Source of the DNA: Xanthomonas sp. Leaf148
Lineage (GTDB): Bacteria > Pseudomonadota > Gammaproteobacteria > Xanthomonadales > Xanthomonadaceae
Direction: 5' to 3'
NCBI RefSeq assembly: GCF_001423585.1
Contig: NZ_LMOP01000008.1
Coordinates: 237,476-301,475 of the forward strand
Length of the DNA stretch: 64,000 nt
This document shows positions 55,563 through 64,000 of the stretch, in pieces. The position numbers and the translations under genes are program-made. The notes beneath the pieces are model-generated. The model did not search any database, was not told where the DNA came from, and saw nothing but the letters and a program-made list of their open reading frames with translations. Position 1 is the first letter of the stretch, and every line of letters begins with the position of its first letter.

Positions 55563-56978
55563 GTGCCGGGCCGCTCCAAGTGGTACAGACGTTGGCGGCC
55601 GCGCTCCCTGCAGGCCCGCCAGCTGTTGGCCGCCAGCCTCAGCTTGGTGGCCTTCCTGGCGTTGGCGGGCTACGCGCTGGATGTCGCCTTTGCCGATACC
55701 GCCGAAAAGAACCTGCGTGAGCGGCTGAAGAACTACGCCTCTGCCTACGCCGCCAACATCGACTTTGTCCGCGACGGTTCGATCTACATCGGCGGGCAAC
55801 CGCCCGACCCGCGCTTCGATGTGCCTGGTGGCGGCTTGTATGTGGAAGTCGTGCGTCCCGACGAAAGCTGGACCTCGATGTCGGCCGAAGGCCCGAACAT
55901 TCCGCATGGCCGCATGCTGGAGCCGCGCCAGGAAGAATTCATCGGCCCGCTGGAGATGACCCAGATCGATGGCAGCCTGGGCCAGTTGTATCGCTATGGC
56001 CTGGGCGTCAGTTACGTCGAACGCGAACACGGCGGCGAGATTCCTTACACCATCTATGTGATGGAAGACGCGCGCTCAATGGGCGCGCAGCTGCGTGTTT
56101 TCCGTGGCGCGGTGTGGTTTTACCTCGGCAGTGCCGGCGTGGTGTTGTTGGTGCTGCAGGCGTTCATCCTGCAATGGAGCCTGCGCCCGCTGCGGCGCGT
56201 GATCAACGAGCTGACCAAGGTGCAGCGCGGCGAAATTCAGCGCATGAGCGAGCAGCATCCACGCGAGCTGGAGCCGCTGACCGACAGCATCAACGCCTTC
56301 ATCGAGAGCGAGCGCGACAACCTGGAGCGCCAACGCAATACGCTGGCCGATTTGGCGCACAGCCTCAAGACGCCGATCGCGGTGCTGCGCACGCAGCTCG
56401 ACAGCGGCGCCTCCGAGCACGATCTGCATAAAGAGATGGATGTACAGCTGCGGCGCATGAACGATCTGGTGTCGTATCAGTTGGCGCGTGCGGCCTCCAG
56501 CGGTCACAAGTTGTTTGCCGCGCCCTTGCCGATCGAGCCGTCCGCCGAAGAAATTGTGCGCGGGCTGGAGAAGGTGTATTCGATCAAGGGCGTGCTGTGC
56601 GAGTTCGATATTTCGCCGGATGCGCGCTTTCATGGCGAGCCGGGCGATCTGCAGGAACTGCTCGGTAATCTGCTGGAAAACGGCTTCAAATGGGCGCGCA
56701 GCCGGGTGCTGCTGACCGCACAGCCGGGTCCGACCACCGGCAGCCGGCGTGCCGGCCTGATCCTGTCGGTGGAAGACGACGGCCCCGGCATTGCGCCGGA
56801 AGATGTCGCCAAGATTCTGCAGCGTGGTGTGCGTGGCGATGAGCGCGTGCAGGGGCATGGCATCGGCATGTCGATCGTGCAGGATCTGATCAAGGCCTAC
56901 CGCGGTGAACTGCAGGTGGTGCGCTCGCAGGAACTGGGCGGCGCCCGCTTCGATGTGACCCTGCCTCCGGGTCTGTGA
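55563..56978 (+). CDS. phoQ: sensor histidine kinase PhoQ
   Basis: A 471-residue inner-membrane kinase. TM1 is about residues 19-41, a ~140-residue periplasmic domain follows, TM2 is about 183-205, and a HAMP-like linker then leads to the HisKA box LADLAHSLKTP with H266. The kinase domain has the N box ELLGNLLENGFKWA, G1 VEDDGPGIAPED and G2 GHGIGMSIV. The DLAHSLKTP box is PhoQ-like. A GTG start with AGGAAG ribosome-binding site follows phoP. Confidence 0.92.
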   Translation: MPGRSKWYRRWRPRSLQARQLLAASLSLVAFLALAGYALDVAFADTAEKNLRERLKNYASAYAANIDFVRDGSIYIGGQPPDPRFDVPGGGLYVEVVRPDESWTSMSAEGPNIPHGRMLEPRQEEFIGPLEMTQIDGSLGQLYRYGLGVSYVEREHGGEIPYTIYVMEDARSMGAQLRVFRGAVWFYLGSAGVVLLVLQAFILQWSLRPLRRVINELTKVQRGEIQRMSEQHPRELEPLTDSINAFIESERDNLERQRNTLADLAHSLKTPIAVLRTQLDSGASEHDLHKEMDVQLRRMNDLVSYQLARAASSGHKLFAAPLPIEPSAEEIVRGLEKVYSIKGVLCEFDISPDARFHGEPGDLQELLGNLLENGFKWARSRVLLTAQPGPTTGSRRAGLILSVEDDGPGIAPEDVAKILQRGVRGDERVQGHGIGMSIVQDLIKAYRGELQVVRSQELGGARFDVTLPPGL

Positions 56979-57119
56979 CACGTCTGCGTGTCCGGATGAA
57001 CCCGTTGGCAATGGCCTGCGCTGCTCCGACAACCGTTTAACGCCTCGAACGTTTGCTTGACCATACTGGTCCGATTGCAGGCAGTTGCGATATTGCAGGC
57101 AGTTGCGATGGAGAGCCGC

Positions 57120-58709
57120 ATGATCAAGCGCGTTGCACAGGTCTCTTGCGCGGAAACGCAGCCTTCGCCCCGGCGATGGCCGCGCAGGTGGCGCCTTGCG
57201 TTGCTGCTTGCCGGTGGTGCGGTTGCCGCCCTCGGCCACGCTGCCGAAGCGCCGTTGACGCCAACCCAGACGCGCTGGTTGCAACGTGCCACCTACGGTG
57301 TGGATACCGATGGCGCCGCGCAGTTACAACGGCTTGGCCCCAAGCGCTATGGCGCATTGCTGCTCCAACCCAGTGACGACGCTGTGTTACCGGCACCGGT
57401 ACGCGCGCAGCTGCAAGGCTTCGATGCACTGCACACCCCGCTGGAAACCTTGTTGACGCGCTACGAGGCCGACAAGATCCGGTTGCAGGCCATGCCCGAC
57501 GGCGATGAGAAAGTCGCCTTGCGCAAGGACTGGCAAGCGCGCGGCGGACAGATGCTCACCCAGGCGCGTCAGGCGCAATTACTGCGCGCGGTGTACGCGC
57601 CGGATCAGCTACGCGAGCAGCTGGTGTGGTTCTGGCTCAATCACTTCAGCGTGTATGCCGACAAAGGCCGCGTGAAGTGGATGGCCGCCGATTACATGGA
57701 AAACGCTATCCGCCCTAACGCCACCGGCAAGTTTGCGGATCTTGTCATGGCGACGCTGCAAAGTCCGGCGATGCTCGAATATCTGGACAACGCCAAGAAT
57801 GCCAAGGGCAAGGTCAACGAAAATTACGCGCGTGAACTGATGGAACTGCACACCCTCGGCGTGCATGGGGGCTACACCCAGCAGGACGTGCAGCAGCTGG
57901 CGTTGATCCTCACCGGCGCTGGCCTGGTGCCGATCAAGGCCGCAGGTGCGCCGCCCGTGCCAGCGGCCGTGCGTGGCCAGCCGGAGGTGGTGCGCAAGGG
58001 AGTGTTCGAATTCAATCCGGCGCGCCATCAACCCGGCGACAAGGTGTTGTTGGGTCAGCAGATTGCCGGCGGTGGGCTGGATGAAATCGAACGTGCCGTG
58101 CAACTGTTGGTGCGCCAGCCGGCATGTGCGCGCTTCGTCTCGCAGCGCATGGCCGAGTACTTCGTCAGCGACACACCGCCGCCGGCACTGGTCGCGCGCA
58201 TGGCCAGCAACTTCCAGCGCAGCGATGGCGATATCGCCAAGGTCATGCAGACCATGGTGAATTCTGCAGAGTTTGCACAGGCGCAACCGCGCAAGTTCAA
58301 GGACCCCAATCGCTTTGTGGTCTCGGCGATGCGGCTGGCCTATGAAGACCAGCCCGTGATCAATGCCGGCCCGATGGCCAGTTGGGTACAGCAACTTGGC
58401 GAGCCGCTGTTCGGGCGTATCACCCCGGATGGGTGGTCGCTGCAATCGCAGGCCTGGACCAGCTCCGGGCAACTGGCGCGCAGGTTCGAGGTGGCGCGCG
58501 CGCTGGGCAGTGGGCCCAAGCAATTGTTCCGGCGCGATGGCGACAACGACACGCCGATTCCGCCGCTAACGCGCATCGACACGCGCGCGTCCTATCGCTG
58601 GATTGCGCCATCGCTTGCGACAGGTACGCAGCAGGCGCTGGAGCAGGCGCGTTCGCCGGCGGAATGGAACGGGTTTTTGTTGGCATCGCCGGACTTCAAC
58701 TACCGCTGA
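57120..58709 (+). CDS. exported DUF1800 family protein
   Basis: A 529-residue protein with a twin-Arg-rich N-terminus and a hydrophobic segment (WRLALLLAGGAVAALGHAAEA) as signal. DUF1800 features: LTPTQTRWLQRATYGVD, VWFWLNHFSVYA, NYARELMELHTLGVHGGYTQQDV (shown in part) and FKDPNRFVVSAMRLA. The family has no known activity but is almost always paired with a DUF1501 gene, as here (67 bp downstream). I chose the ATG at 57120 because GGAGAG precedes it. Confidence 0.88.
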   Translation: MIKRVAQVSCAETQPSPRRWPRRWRLALLLAGGAVAALGHAAEAPLTPTQTRWLQRATYGVDTDGAAQLQRLGPKRYGALLLQPSDDAVLPAPVRAQLQGFDALHTPLETLLTRYEADKIRLQAMPDGDEKVALRKDWQARGGQMLTQARQAQLLRAVYAPDQLREQLVWFWLNHFSVYADKGRVKWMAADYMENAIRPNATGKFADLVMATLQSPAMLEYLDNAKNAKGKVNENYARELMELHTLGVHGGYTQQDVQQLALILTGAGLVPIKAAGAPPVPAAVRGQPEVVRKGVFEFNPARHQPGDKVLLGQQIAGGGLDEIERAVQLLVRQPACARFVSQRMAEYFVSDTPPPALVARMASNFQRSDGDIAKVMQTMVNSAEFAQAQPRKFKDPNRFVVSAMRLAYEDQPVINAGPMASWVQQLGEPLFGRITPDGWSLQSQAWTSSGQLARRFEVARALGSGPKQLFRRDGDNDTPIPPLTRIDTRASYRWIAPSLATGTQQALEQARSPAEWNGFLLASPDFNYR

Positions 58710-58775
58710 TTCATATCGCTGATTCACCGACGCTGATCACCGAGTGCGATGCAGGCATCGCCGTGGGAGTACACC

Positions 58776-59963
58776 ATGCAACGACGTCAATTTTTGCTTG
58801 CTTCTGCCGCCGCCGCCGCGAGTCTGCCCTGGGCTGGTCGCCTGTTTGCCGCTCCGCGCAACAGTGCGCGCCTGCTGGTGGTGTTCTTGCGCGGCGGCTA
58901 CGACAGTAACAATCTGTTGGTGCCGCATGGCAGTGATTTTTATTACCAGTCGCGGCCCACGCTGGCGATTGCGCGGCCGGACCCGGCCAATCCCGACAGC
59001 GCCATCGCGCTGGACGCGCAATGGGGTCTCAACCCGGTGATGCGCGATGCCTTGCTGCCGTTGTGGCAACGCAATCAACTGGCGTTCGTGCCATTTGCCG
59101 GCACCGATGATGTGTCGCGCAGCCACTTCGAAACCCAGGACGATATCGAATCCGGGCAAGCCGGTAAGCACCGCGACTATCGTTCCGGGTTCATGGCGCG
59201 GCTGTCGGGTGTCCTCAGTGGCGTGCCGGCGATTGCCTTCACCGATTCGTTGCCGCTGACCTTCCAAGGCGGCGGCGACCTGCCCAACGTCTCGCTGCGG
59301 GGCATCGGCAAGGGCGGGTTGGATGCGCGTCAGTCGCAGATCCTGTCGCAGATGTACGATGCCACGCCATTGGCGGCGGCGGCGCGCGAAGGACTTGCGT
59401 TGCGCCAGCAGGTTACCGCGCAGCTGCGCGAAGAGATGGAGCAGGCCGGCCGTGGCGCCGCCAGCGCACGTACGTTTGCCGATGAAACCCGGCGCATGGC
59501 GAGCTTGATGCGCGAGCGGTATCGGCTGGGATTTGTGGATGTTGGCGGTTGGGACACGCATGCCAATCAGGGCAGTGTGGCAGGCGGGCTGGCCAACAAC
59601 TTGCGCAATCTCGGCGAAGGGCTGGCCGCGTATGCCGATGCGTTGGGCCCGGCCTGGGACGACACCGTGGTGGTGGTGATTTCCGAATTCGGCCGCACCT
59701 TCCGCGAGAACGGCAGCAAGGGGACCGATCACGGGCATGGCACCACGTACTGGGTGCTGGGCGGCGGCGTGCGCGGCGGTCGCATCGCCGGCGAGCAGGT
59801 TGCGGTGGACCAAGCGCATCTGCTGCAAAATCGCGATTACCCGGTGCTCAGCAATTACCGCAGTTTGTTTGGCGGCCTGTTGCAGCGCTTGTGGGGTTTG
59901 TCGCCGACGCAGCTGGAACGCGTGTTTCCAGGTGCGACACCGCGCAATCTTGGCTTGGTGTGA
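58776..59963 (+). CDS. exported DUF1501 family protein (Tat signal)
   Basis: A 395-residue protein with a Tat signal (QRRQFLLASAAAAASLPWAG). The DUF1501 core contains LLVVFLRGGYDSNNLLVPHG, SRSHFETQDDIESG, VDVGGWDTHANQG, VVVISEFGRTFRENGSKGTDHGHG (shortened) and WGLSPTQLERVFPG; it is related in fold to the alkaline-phosphatase-like superfamily. The paired DUF1800 gene is immediately upstream. The function is unknown; export through Tat suggests it folds with a cofactor in the cytoplasm. Confidence 0.9.
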   Translation: MQRRQFLLASAAAAASLPWAGRLFAAPRNSARLLVVFLRGGYDSNNLLVPHGSDFYYQSRPTLAIARPDPANPDSAIALDAQWGLNPVMRDALLPLWQRNQLAFVPFAGTDDVSRSHFETQDDIESGQAGKHRDYRSGFMARLSGVLSGVPAIAFTDSLPLTFQGGGDLPNVSLRGIGKGGLDARQSQILSQMYDATPLAAAAREGLALRQQVTAQLREEMEQAGRGAASARTFADETRRMASLMRERYRLGFVDVGGWDTHANQGSVAGGLANNLRNLGEGLAAYADALGPAWDDTVVVVISEFGRTFRENGSKGTDHGHGTTYWVLGGGVRGGRIAGEQVAVDQAHLLQNRDYPVLSNYRSLFGGLLQRLWGLSPTQLERVFPGATPRNLGLV

Positions 59964-60226
59964 GCGCGATCAATCGCGCCTGTTGCGTTCGTGTCGGGCC
60001 ACTCAGCGTAGTGCGCGGTATCTGCACCTGCTCATCCGCGCGCTGCATCTTCCTGCATTGCCATGTGCGCGTGGCGACGACGGTGAGAGGCAAGCACTCA
60101 CCGCATCGTGGCGCCAACGTTTAACCGTGCGCACACGCCCAAACACGATCAGATCCACGCGACCGACGCGATGCAAGCCGCGTCGCGCATGCATTCAAAC
60201 CATGACGCAATGATCGCGCAGCGCCA

Positions 60227-60982
60227 TCAACGTGCCGTCTGCGACGCGAACGGCGACGGCCCGTACACGCTGACCAGATGCGCGGCGACCTCCGGCATCA
60301 CCCGCTGCAGCACTTGCGGCGCCGAGAAGTGATATTCGCTGACCACCGCGAAGAATTCTTCCGGAGCCTCTGCTGCATACGGGTCGATCTCGGTGTCCTG
60401 GCCGGCATCCACGCGTTGGCAGAACGCAGCGAAGGCGTGCTGAAAATCGCGCGCCCAGCGGCGTTGCCGATCGCGCGGCAGTGGTGGCGTGCCGTCGAGC
60501 GCACCGTCCAGTGCATCGAGCTTGTGCGCCATCTCGTGCACGATCACGTTGCAGCCGGCCTGCGGGTCGTCAAGATCGGCTTGCACATCGGCCCAGCTGA
60601 CGATCAACGGACCTTGTTCCCAGGCCTCGCCGATCAAGGTGTCGTCCCAGGCATGCATTACGCCGGCCGCATCCATCTGGGTGCGCCGCACGCGGAAGGC
60701 GTCCGGGTACACGATCAGTTGCGACCAGCCACGCCATCCCGCTGCGCCGATTTCCAGCAGCGGCAAGCAGCAGGTGGCAGCCAGCAACACGTGGTCGTGC
60801 GGCTGCAGCTGCAATCCATCGACCGGCGAAATGGTTTTTTGGTCCAGGAACTGCGCGGTCAGCGCACGTAGACGTTGCCGGCGTTGCGCATCGAGCGCAG
60901 CAACCCAGGCGCAGCGGTCACACACCGGCTGCCAAAGCGCATCAGTAATCTCGAGCGGCGGCCGGCGCAGCCAGCGCGTCAA
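60227..60982 (-). CDS. mtfA: zinc-dependent peptidase MtfA
   Basis: A 251-residue member of the MtfA family (peptidase M90). The zinc motif H149-E-M-A-H153 is followed by a later Glu in EEFFAVVSEYHF as third ligand. In E. coli MtfA binds the Mlc repressor and links sugar uptake to gene expression, and it has aminopeptidase activity. The N-terminal half contains WVAALDAQRRQRLRALTAQFL. It is convergent with the DUF1501 gene and in the same direction as a small exported protein gene, which is 8 bp away. Confidence 0.88.
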   Translation of the reverse strand: MTRWLRRPPLEITDALWQPVCDRCAWVAALDAQRRQRLRALTAQFLDQKTISPVDGLQLQPHDHVLLAATCCLPLLEIGAAGWRGWSQLIVYPDAFRVRRTQMDAAGVMHAWDDTLIGEAWEQGPLIVSWADVQADLDDPQAGCNVIVHEMAHKLDALDGALDGTPPLPRDRQRRWARDFQHAFAAFCQRVDAGQDTEIDPYAAEAPEEFFAVVSEYHFSAPQVLQRVMPEVAAHLVSVYGPSPFASQTAR

Positions 60983-60990
60983 CCACTGGA

Positions 60991-61266
60991 TCAGCGGAAC
61001 ATGCCCGGCAGAAAACTGTGCCAGCGCGGCATCATGCGCATGCGGGGGAACAAACTGTCGCCATCGCTGCCACCACCGCCGGTTGCCGGCGCAGGCTTGT
61101 GTTGCGGCGCGCGCGCCGGTGCTGCCGCGTCGCCATTTGGGGTTCTGCCGCGTGCGGCCGAGTTGGTGCTGACGCAGCTCTCATGATCGCCGTCGACCAA
61201 CTGGTCCGATGCCAGTGCGGCAAGCGGAGCCAACAAGAACAGCAGGCAAACAGTGAGTCGGCGCAT
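60991..61266 (-). CDS. small exported protein of unknown function
   Basis: A 91-residue protein with a Sec signal (RRLTVCLLFLLAPLAALA). It continues with SDQLVDGDHESCVS, a low-complexity Ala/Pro/Gly region and RMRMMPRWHSFLPGMFR at the end. Two Cys residues are present. No family is recognised. The gene ends 8 bp before mtfA starts. I chose the ATG at 61266 (MRRLTVCL). Confidence 0.65.
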   Translation of the reverse strand: MRRLTVCLLFLLAPLAALASDQLVDGDHESCVSTNSAARGRTPNGDAAAPARAPQHKPAPATGGGGSDGDSLFPRMRMMPRWHSFLPGMFR

Positions 61267-61395
61267 CGTCCACATCCAGGGCAAGCGGCGTGAGTCGCCG
61301 ATCATAACGCGGTTTTCACTCCCTCACGCAAGCCGCGCTGGGCGGCCGCGAAGGCTTGGCGCATACTTTCGCGGATCGATTTGGGAACCGTTGCC

Positions 61396-62361
61396 GTGGA
61401 TGACCGCGCGTTGCTGGCCAAACTTGCGAGCGGCCGGCTGTCCGGCGATGCGTTGGCGCGCGATGCCGGGTTGACCCGTGCCGCCGTGTGGAAGCGCATC
61501 CAGAATTTGCGCGCTGCCGGTGTCGATATCGACGGACGGGCAGGCGATGGCTACCGCCTGGCCGCGCCGCTGGACCTGCTGGATGCCACGCGGATCCGTG
61601 CGGCCATGGCAACCGACGCGGTGGCGGGCCTGGTCGCGCTGGAGGTGGCCTGGACACTGGAATCCACCAACACCACGCTGCTGGCGCGCCCGGCACCGGA
61701 ACACGGCGTGTCTGTGTTGCTGGCCGAGCGTCAGACCGGCGGGCGCGGTCGCCGCGGCCGTCAGTGGACCTCGCCGCTGGCCGCACACATCTATCTGTCG
61801 GCATCGCGCCGTTTCAGCGGCGGGCTGGGCCAGCTGGCCGGGTTGAGCCTGGCGGTCGGGGTTGCCGTGGCCGAAGCCCTGCGCGGGTGCGGGTTTGCCG
61901 ATGTCGGTCTGAAGTGGCCCAACGACCTGCTGGCGCGCGAGCGCAAACTGGGCGGTCTGTTGATCGAAGGCGGCGGCGAGATGGCCGGCAATGCGCGTGC
62001 GGTGATCGGGCTGGGCTTGAACGTGCACATGCCGCCGGCCGCCGCCGCGGCGATCGATCAACCATGGGTGGATCTGGACACCCTGGCCGGGCGCGCGGTG
62101 TCGCGCGACAGCGTGGCGGCAGCGGTGCTGTCCAGCCTGCTGCCGGCACTGGATCTGTTCGAAGCGCAGGGCTTGGCGCCGTTTCTGGCGCGCTACGCGG
62201 CGCTGGATGTGCTGAGCGGGCGCACCGTGCAGGTTGAAGAAAGCGGCACCCTGCATCGTGGTGTGGCGCTTGGCCTGGCCGCCGATGGTGCATTGCGCGT
62301 GCAACTGGGCGAAACGATGCGCCTGTTCCACTCCGGAGAAGTCAGCGTGAGACCTGCATGA
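61396..62361 (+). CDS. birA: biotin-[acetyl-CoA-carboxylase] ligase / biotin repressor BirA
   Basis: A 321-residue bifunctional protein that attaches biotin to the carboxyl-carrier protein and, bound to biotinyl-AMP, can repress genes. The N-terminal winged helix is LSGDALARDAGLTRAAVWKRIQNLR, and the ligase core has AERQTGGRGRRGRQW and LKWPNDLLARERKLGG. The C-terminal SH3-like domain is complete. I chose the GTG at 61396, which gives the usual N-terminus DDRALLAKLAS; a TTG at 61381 is in frame. It overlaps coaX by 4 bp. Confidence 0.92.
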   Translation: MDDRALLAKLASGRLSGDALARDAGLTRAAVWKRIQNLRAAGVDIDGRAGDGYRLAAPLDLLDATRIRAAMATDAVAGLVALEVAWTLESTNTTLLARPAPEHGVSVLLAERQTGGRGRRGRQWTSPLAAHIYLSASRRFSGGLGQLAGLSLAVGVAVAEALRGCGFADVGLKWPNDLLARERKLGGLLIEGGGEMAGNARAVIGLGLNVHMPPAAAAAIDQPWVDLDTLAGRAVSRDSVAAAVLSSLLPALDLFEAQGLAPFLARYAALDVLSGRTVQVEESGTLHRGVALGLAADGALRVQLGETMRLFHSGEVSVRPA

Positions 62362-63086
62362 GCGAGTGGTTGTTCGACCTGGGGAATTCGCGCTTCAAGT
62401 ACGCCCCGCTGCACGGCAACCGCGCCGGCGACGTGCGGGCGTGGGCGCACGGTGCCGAGGCGATGGATGCGGCGGCGTTATCGGCGTTGCCGTCCGGGCG
62501 CATTGCGCACGTGGCCAGCGTGGCGGCGCCCGCATTGACGCAGCGGATGATCGCTTGCCTGCAGGAGCGTTTCGAGCAGGTCCGCATCGTGCGGACCGCA
62601 GCCGAATGCGCTGGCATCCGCATCGCCTATGCCGACCCGAGCCGCTTTGGGGTGGATCGTTTTCTGGCCTTGCTGGGTGCGCGTGGCGACGCACCGGTGC
62701 TGGTGGCCGGGGTGGGCACTGCGCTGACCATCGATGTACTCGGTGCCGATGGGCAGCATCACGGCGGGCGGATCGCCGCCTCGCCCACCACCATGCGCGA
62801 AGCGCTGCATGCGCGTGCGGTGCAGTTGCCGCCCAGCGGTGGAGAGTATGTCGAGCTGGCCAACGACACCGACGATGCCTTGACCTCCGGCTGCGACGGC
62901 GCGGCGGTGGCGCTGATCGAGCGCAGCCTGCACCACGCGCAGCGCAGCCTGGGCGTGCCGGTGCGGCTGCTGGTGCACGGCGGCGGCGCGCCACCGCTGC
63001 TGCCGTTGTTGCCCGATGCCAGCTTTCGCGCGGCCTTGGTGCTGGATGGACTGGCGACCTGGGCGATGCATTCGTCCTCGCCGTAG
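62358..63086 (+). CDS. coaX: type III pantothenate kinase
   Basis: A 242-residue enzyme that phosphorylates pantothenate, the first step of coenzyme A synthesis. The ATP-binding motif is LFDLGNSRFKY at the N-terminus, YADPSRFGVDRFLALLGA and AGVGTALTIDVLG follow, and a late HGGGAPPLLPLLPDA closes the sugar-kinase-like fold. It overlaps birA by ATGA. The SPOR-domain gene follows in the same direction, an order usual in the Xanthomonadaceae. Confidence 0.93.
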   Translation: MSEWLFDLGNSRFKYAPLHGNRAGDVRAWAHGAEAMDAAALSALPSGRIAHVASVAAPALTQRMIACLQERFEQVRIVRTAAECAGIRIAYADPSRFGVDRFLALLGARGDAPVLVAGVGTALTIDVLGADGQHHGGRIAASPTTMREALHARAVQLPPSGGEYVELANDTDDALTSGCDGAAVALIERSLHHAQRSLGVPVRLLVHGGGAPPLLPLLPDASFRAALVLDGLATWAMHSSSP

Positions 63087-63364
63087 AGCGTCTTGTGCGG
63101 GTTGGACGAGAGGCGTTAGCCGCCAGCGGCGTGGAGCGGATGCGCTGTGGCGCCGGTTGGGCTGGCTTCGACATTCGGCAGCGGTGTGCTCGGCACACCG
63201 GCGTTGTAGAGCCCAGGCAGAGCTGCCTGGTGCACGCGCTGCCGAAGGCCAATGCACGGAAACGACCATCGGGGGCGCCGAGAGTGCGTTGCGCGCCTTG
63301 TCCCGTCGCGGCACCGGACGCTTCGCACTCCCCCAAGCCCCATGACAGGCTCTAAAATCGGCGC

Positions 63365-64000
63365 ATGTACGTACGCGCGCTCATCGTTGTCCTGATCATC
63401 CTCAATGCCGGGGTGGCACTGTGGTGGGCGTTGCAGCCACCGCCGGCGCCGCCGGCCGCACCACCGCAACCGCCCGGTGTTGCCCGATTGGACGTGCTGC
63501 CGATGTTGCCGACCAAGGCGACAGCAGCGGTGCCGCGTCCCGAAGTGACAACCGCTGCAACGCCGGATGCCGGTGCAACGGTTGCATCCAATGCGCCGAC
63601 TGCAGCGACGACGCCTGTGCCGAAGCCAGCGCCAACGGTGGTCGAGACAGCACCCCGTCCGGCCGAGCCTGCAGCGGCAGCGAAGGCCGCTTCCACATCG
63701 GTTGATGAAGCCACCGCTGCCGCAACGCCTGCAGCAGTGCCGGCGCCGCCGGCCGCCCCGGAGCGCTGTGTCAGCGTCGGGCCGTATGCGGCACGCAGCG
63801 ATGCCGATGCTGCGCTGTCGCGCGTTCGCGGCCAGGCCAGCCGCGCCAGCGTGCGCGAGGACGCCGATGCCGGGATCAGCACGTTTCGGGTGATGTTGCC
63901 CAACGTGGGCGACCGCGCCACGGCGCAGGCCTTGGTCAAACGCATTGCTGCCGCCGGCATCGGCGACTATTACGTGATTGCCCAGGGCGAAGACAACACC
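63365..64000 (+). CDS. SPOR-domain protein (partial, runs off the window end)
   Basis: The first 212 residues of a gene that continues beyond the window. One N-terminal helix (RALIVVLIILNAGVALWWAL) is followed by a long Ala/Pro/Thr-rich periplasmic linker and the start of a SPOR domain (ERCVSVGPYAARSDADAALSRV; FRVMLPNVGDRATAQALVKRI). SPOR domains bind denuded septal peptidoglycan, so it probably acts in cell division or the envelope. The 278-bp gap upstream (63087-63364) shows no gene or repeat. Confidence 0.82.
   Translation, partial: MYVRALIVVLIILNAGVALWWALQPPPAPPAAPPQPPGVARLDVLPMLPTKATAAVPRPEVTTAATPDAGATVASNAPTAATTPVPKPAPTVVETAPRPAEPAAAAKAASTSVDEATAAATPAAVPAPPAAPERCVSVGPYAARSDADAALSRVRGQASRASVREDADAGISTFRVMLPNVGDRATAQALVKRIAAAGIGDYYVIAQGEDNT

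Overview
The window is about 64 kb of GC-rich chromosomal DNA that I read as a Xanthomonas (Xanthomonadaceae, Gammaproteobacteria). The basis is gene content and codon use: a birA-coaX-SPOR cluster, a phoP-phoQ pair preceded by a PepSY-like gene, katB-ankB, a TonB-dependent receptor grouped with SapC, cupin and halogenase genes, a GH39 xylosidase, and several repeat families of the kind common in this genus. This is recognition from memory; no database was searched. I found no rRNA, tRNA, CRISPR array, prophage or intact insertion sequence.

Layout. 59-1786: flavodoxin, thioredoxin, a small membrane protein and a hotdog thioesterase. 1910-6669: a PsiE-like membrane protein, a repeat-rich gap, panE, the yadGH-type ABC exporter and a ferredoxin-NADP reductase. 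6757-8124: a divergent cobalt/nickel efflux pair, dmeF and dmeR, with three tandem operators between them. 8246-9805: a secreted GH39 glycosidase.

10470-18076 is an accessory block of redox and detoxification genes: two SnoaL-like proteins, an MBL-fold protein, a DsbA-like oxidoreductase, a GMC oxidoreductase, two LysR regulators, an Rrf2 regulator and an NADP-binding reductase. Two same-orientation copies of a ~145-bp dispersed repeat bracket it. 18851-23242: a membrane protein/XRE pair, a lipoprotein peptidase and a NatAB-type exporter. 24195-31792: a TonB-domain lipoprotein, then a halogenase, cupin, SapC and TonB-dependent receptor on the minus strand, probably one nutrient-uptake locus.

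32205-48748 is mostly housekeeping: a YfcG-like GST, a DPP-IV-like peptidase, a DUF885 protein, hemB, a PepSY-flavodoxin-FNR reductase behind a Fur-box-like site, aroE and a DinG-type helicase. It also holds a 152-bp MITE with an exact target duplication and two palindromic elements. 49239-51395 is katB-ankB. 52443-64000 holds a NIPSNAP protein, dusA, PepSY-phoP-phoQ, the exported DUF1800/DUF1501 pair, mtfA, birA, coaX and a SPOR-domain gene cut by the window end.

The most notable items are the receptor/SapC/cupin/halogenase locus with a LacI-type operator, the TonB C-terminal domain carried on an apparent lipoprotein, the triple DmeR operator, the six-copy inverted-repeat family, and the MITE.
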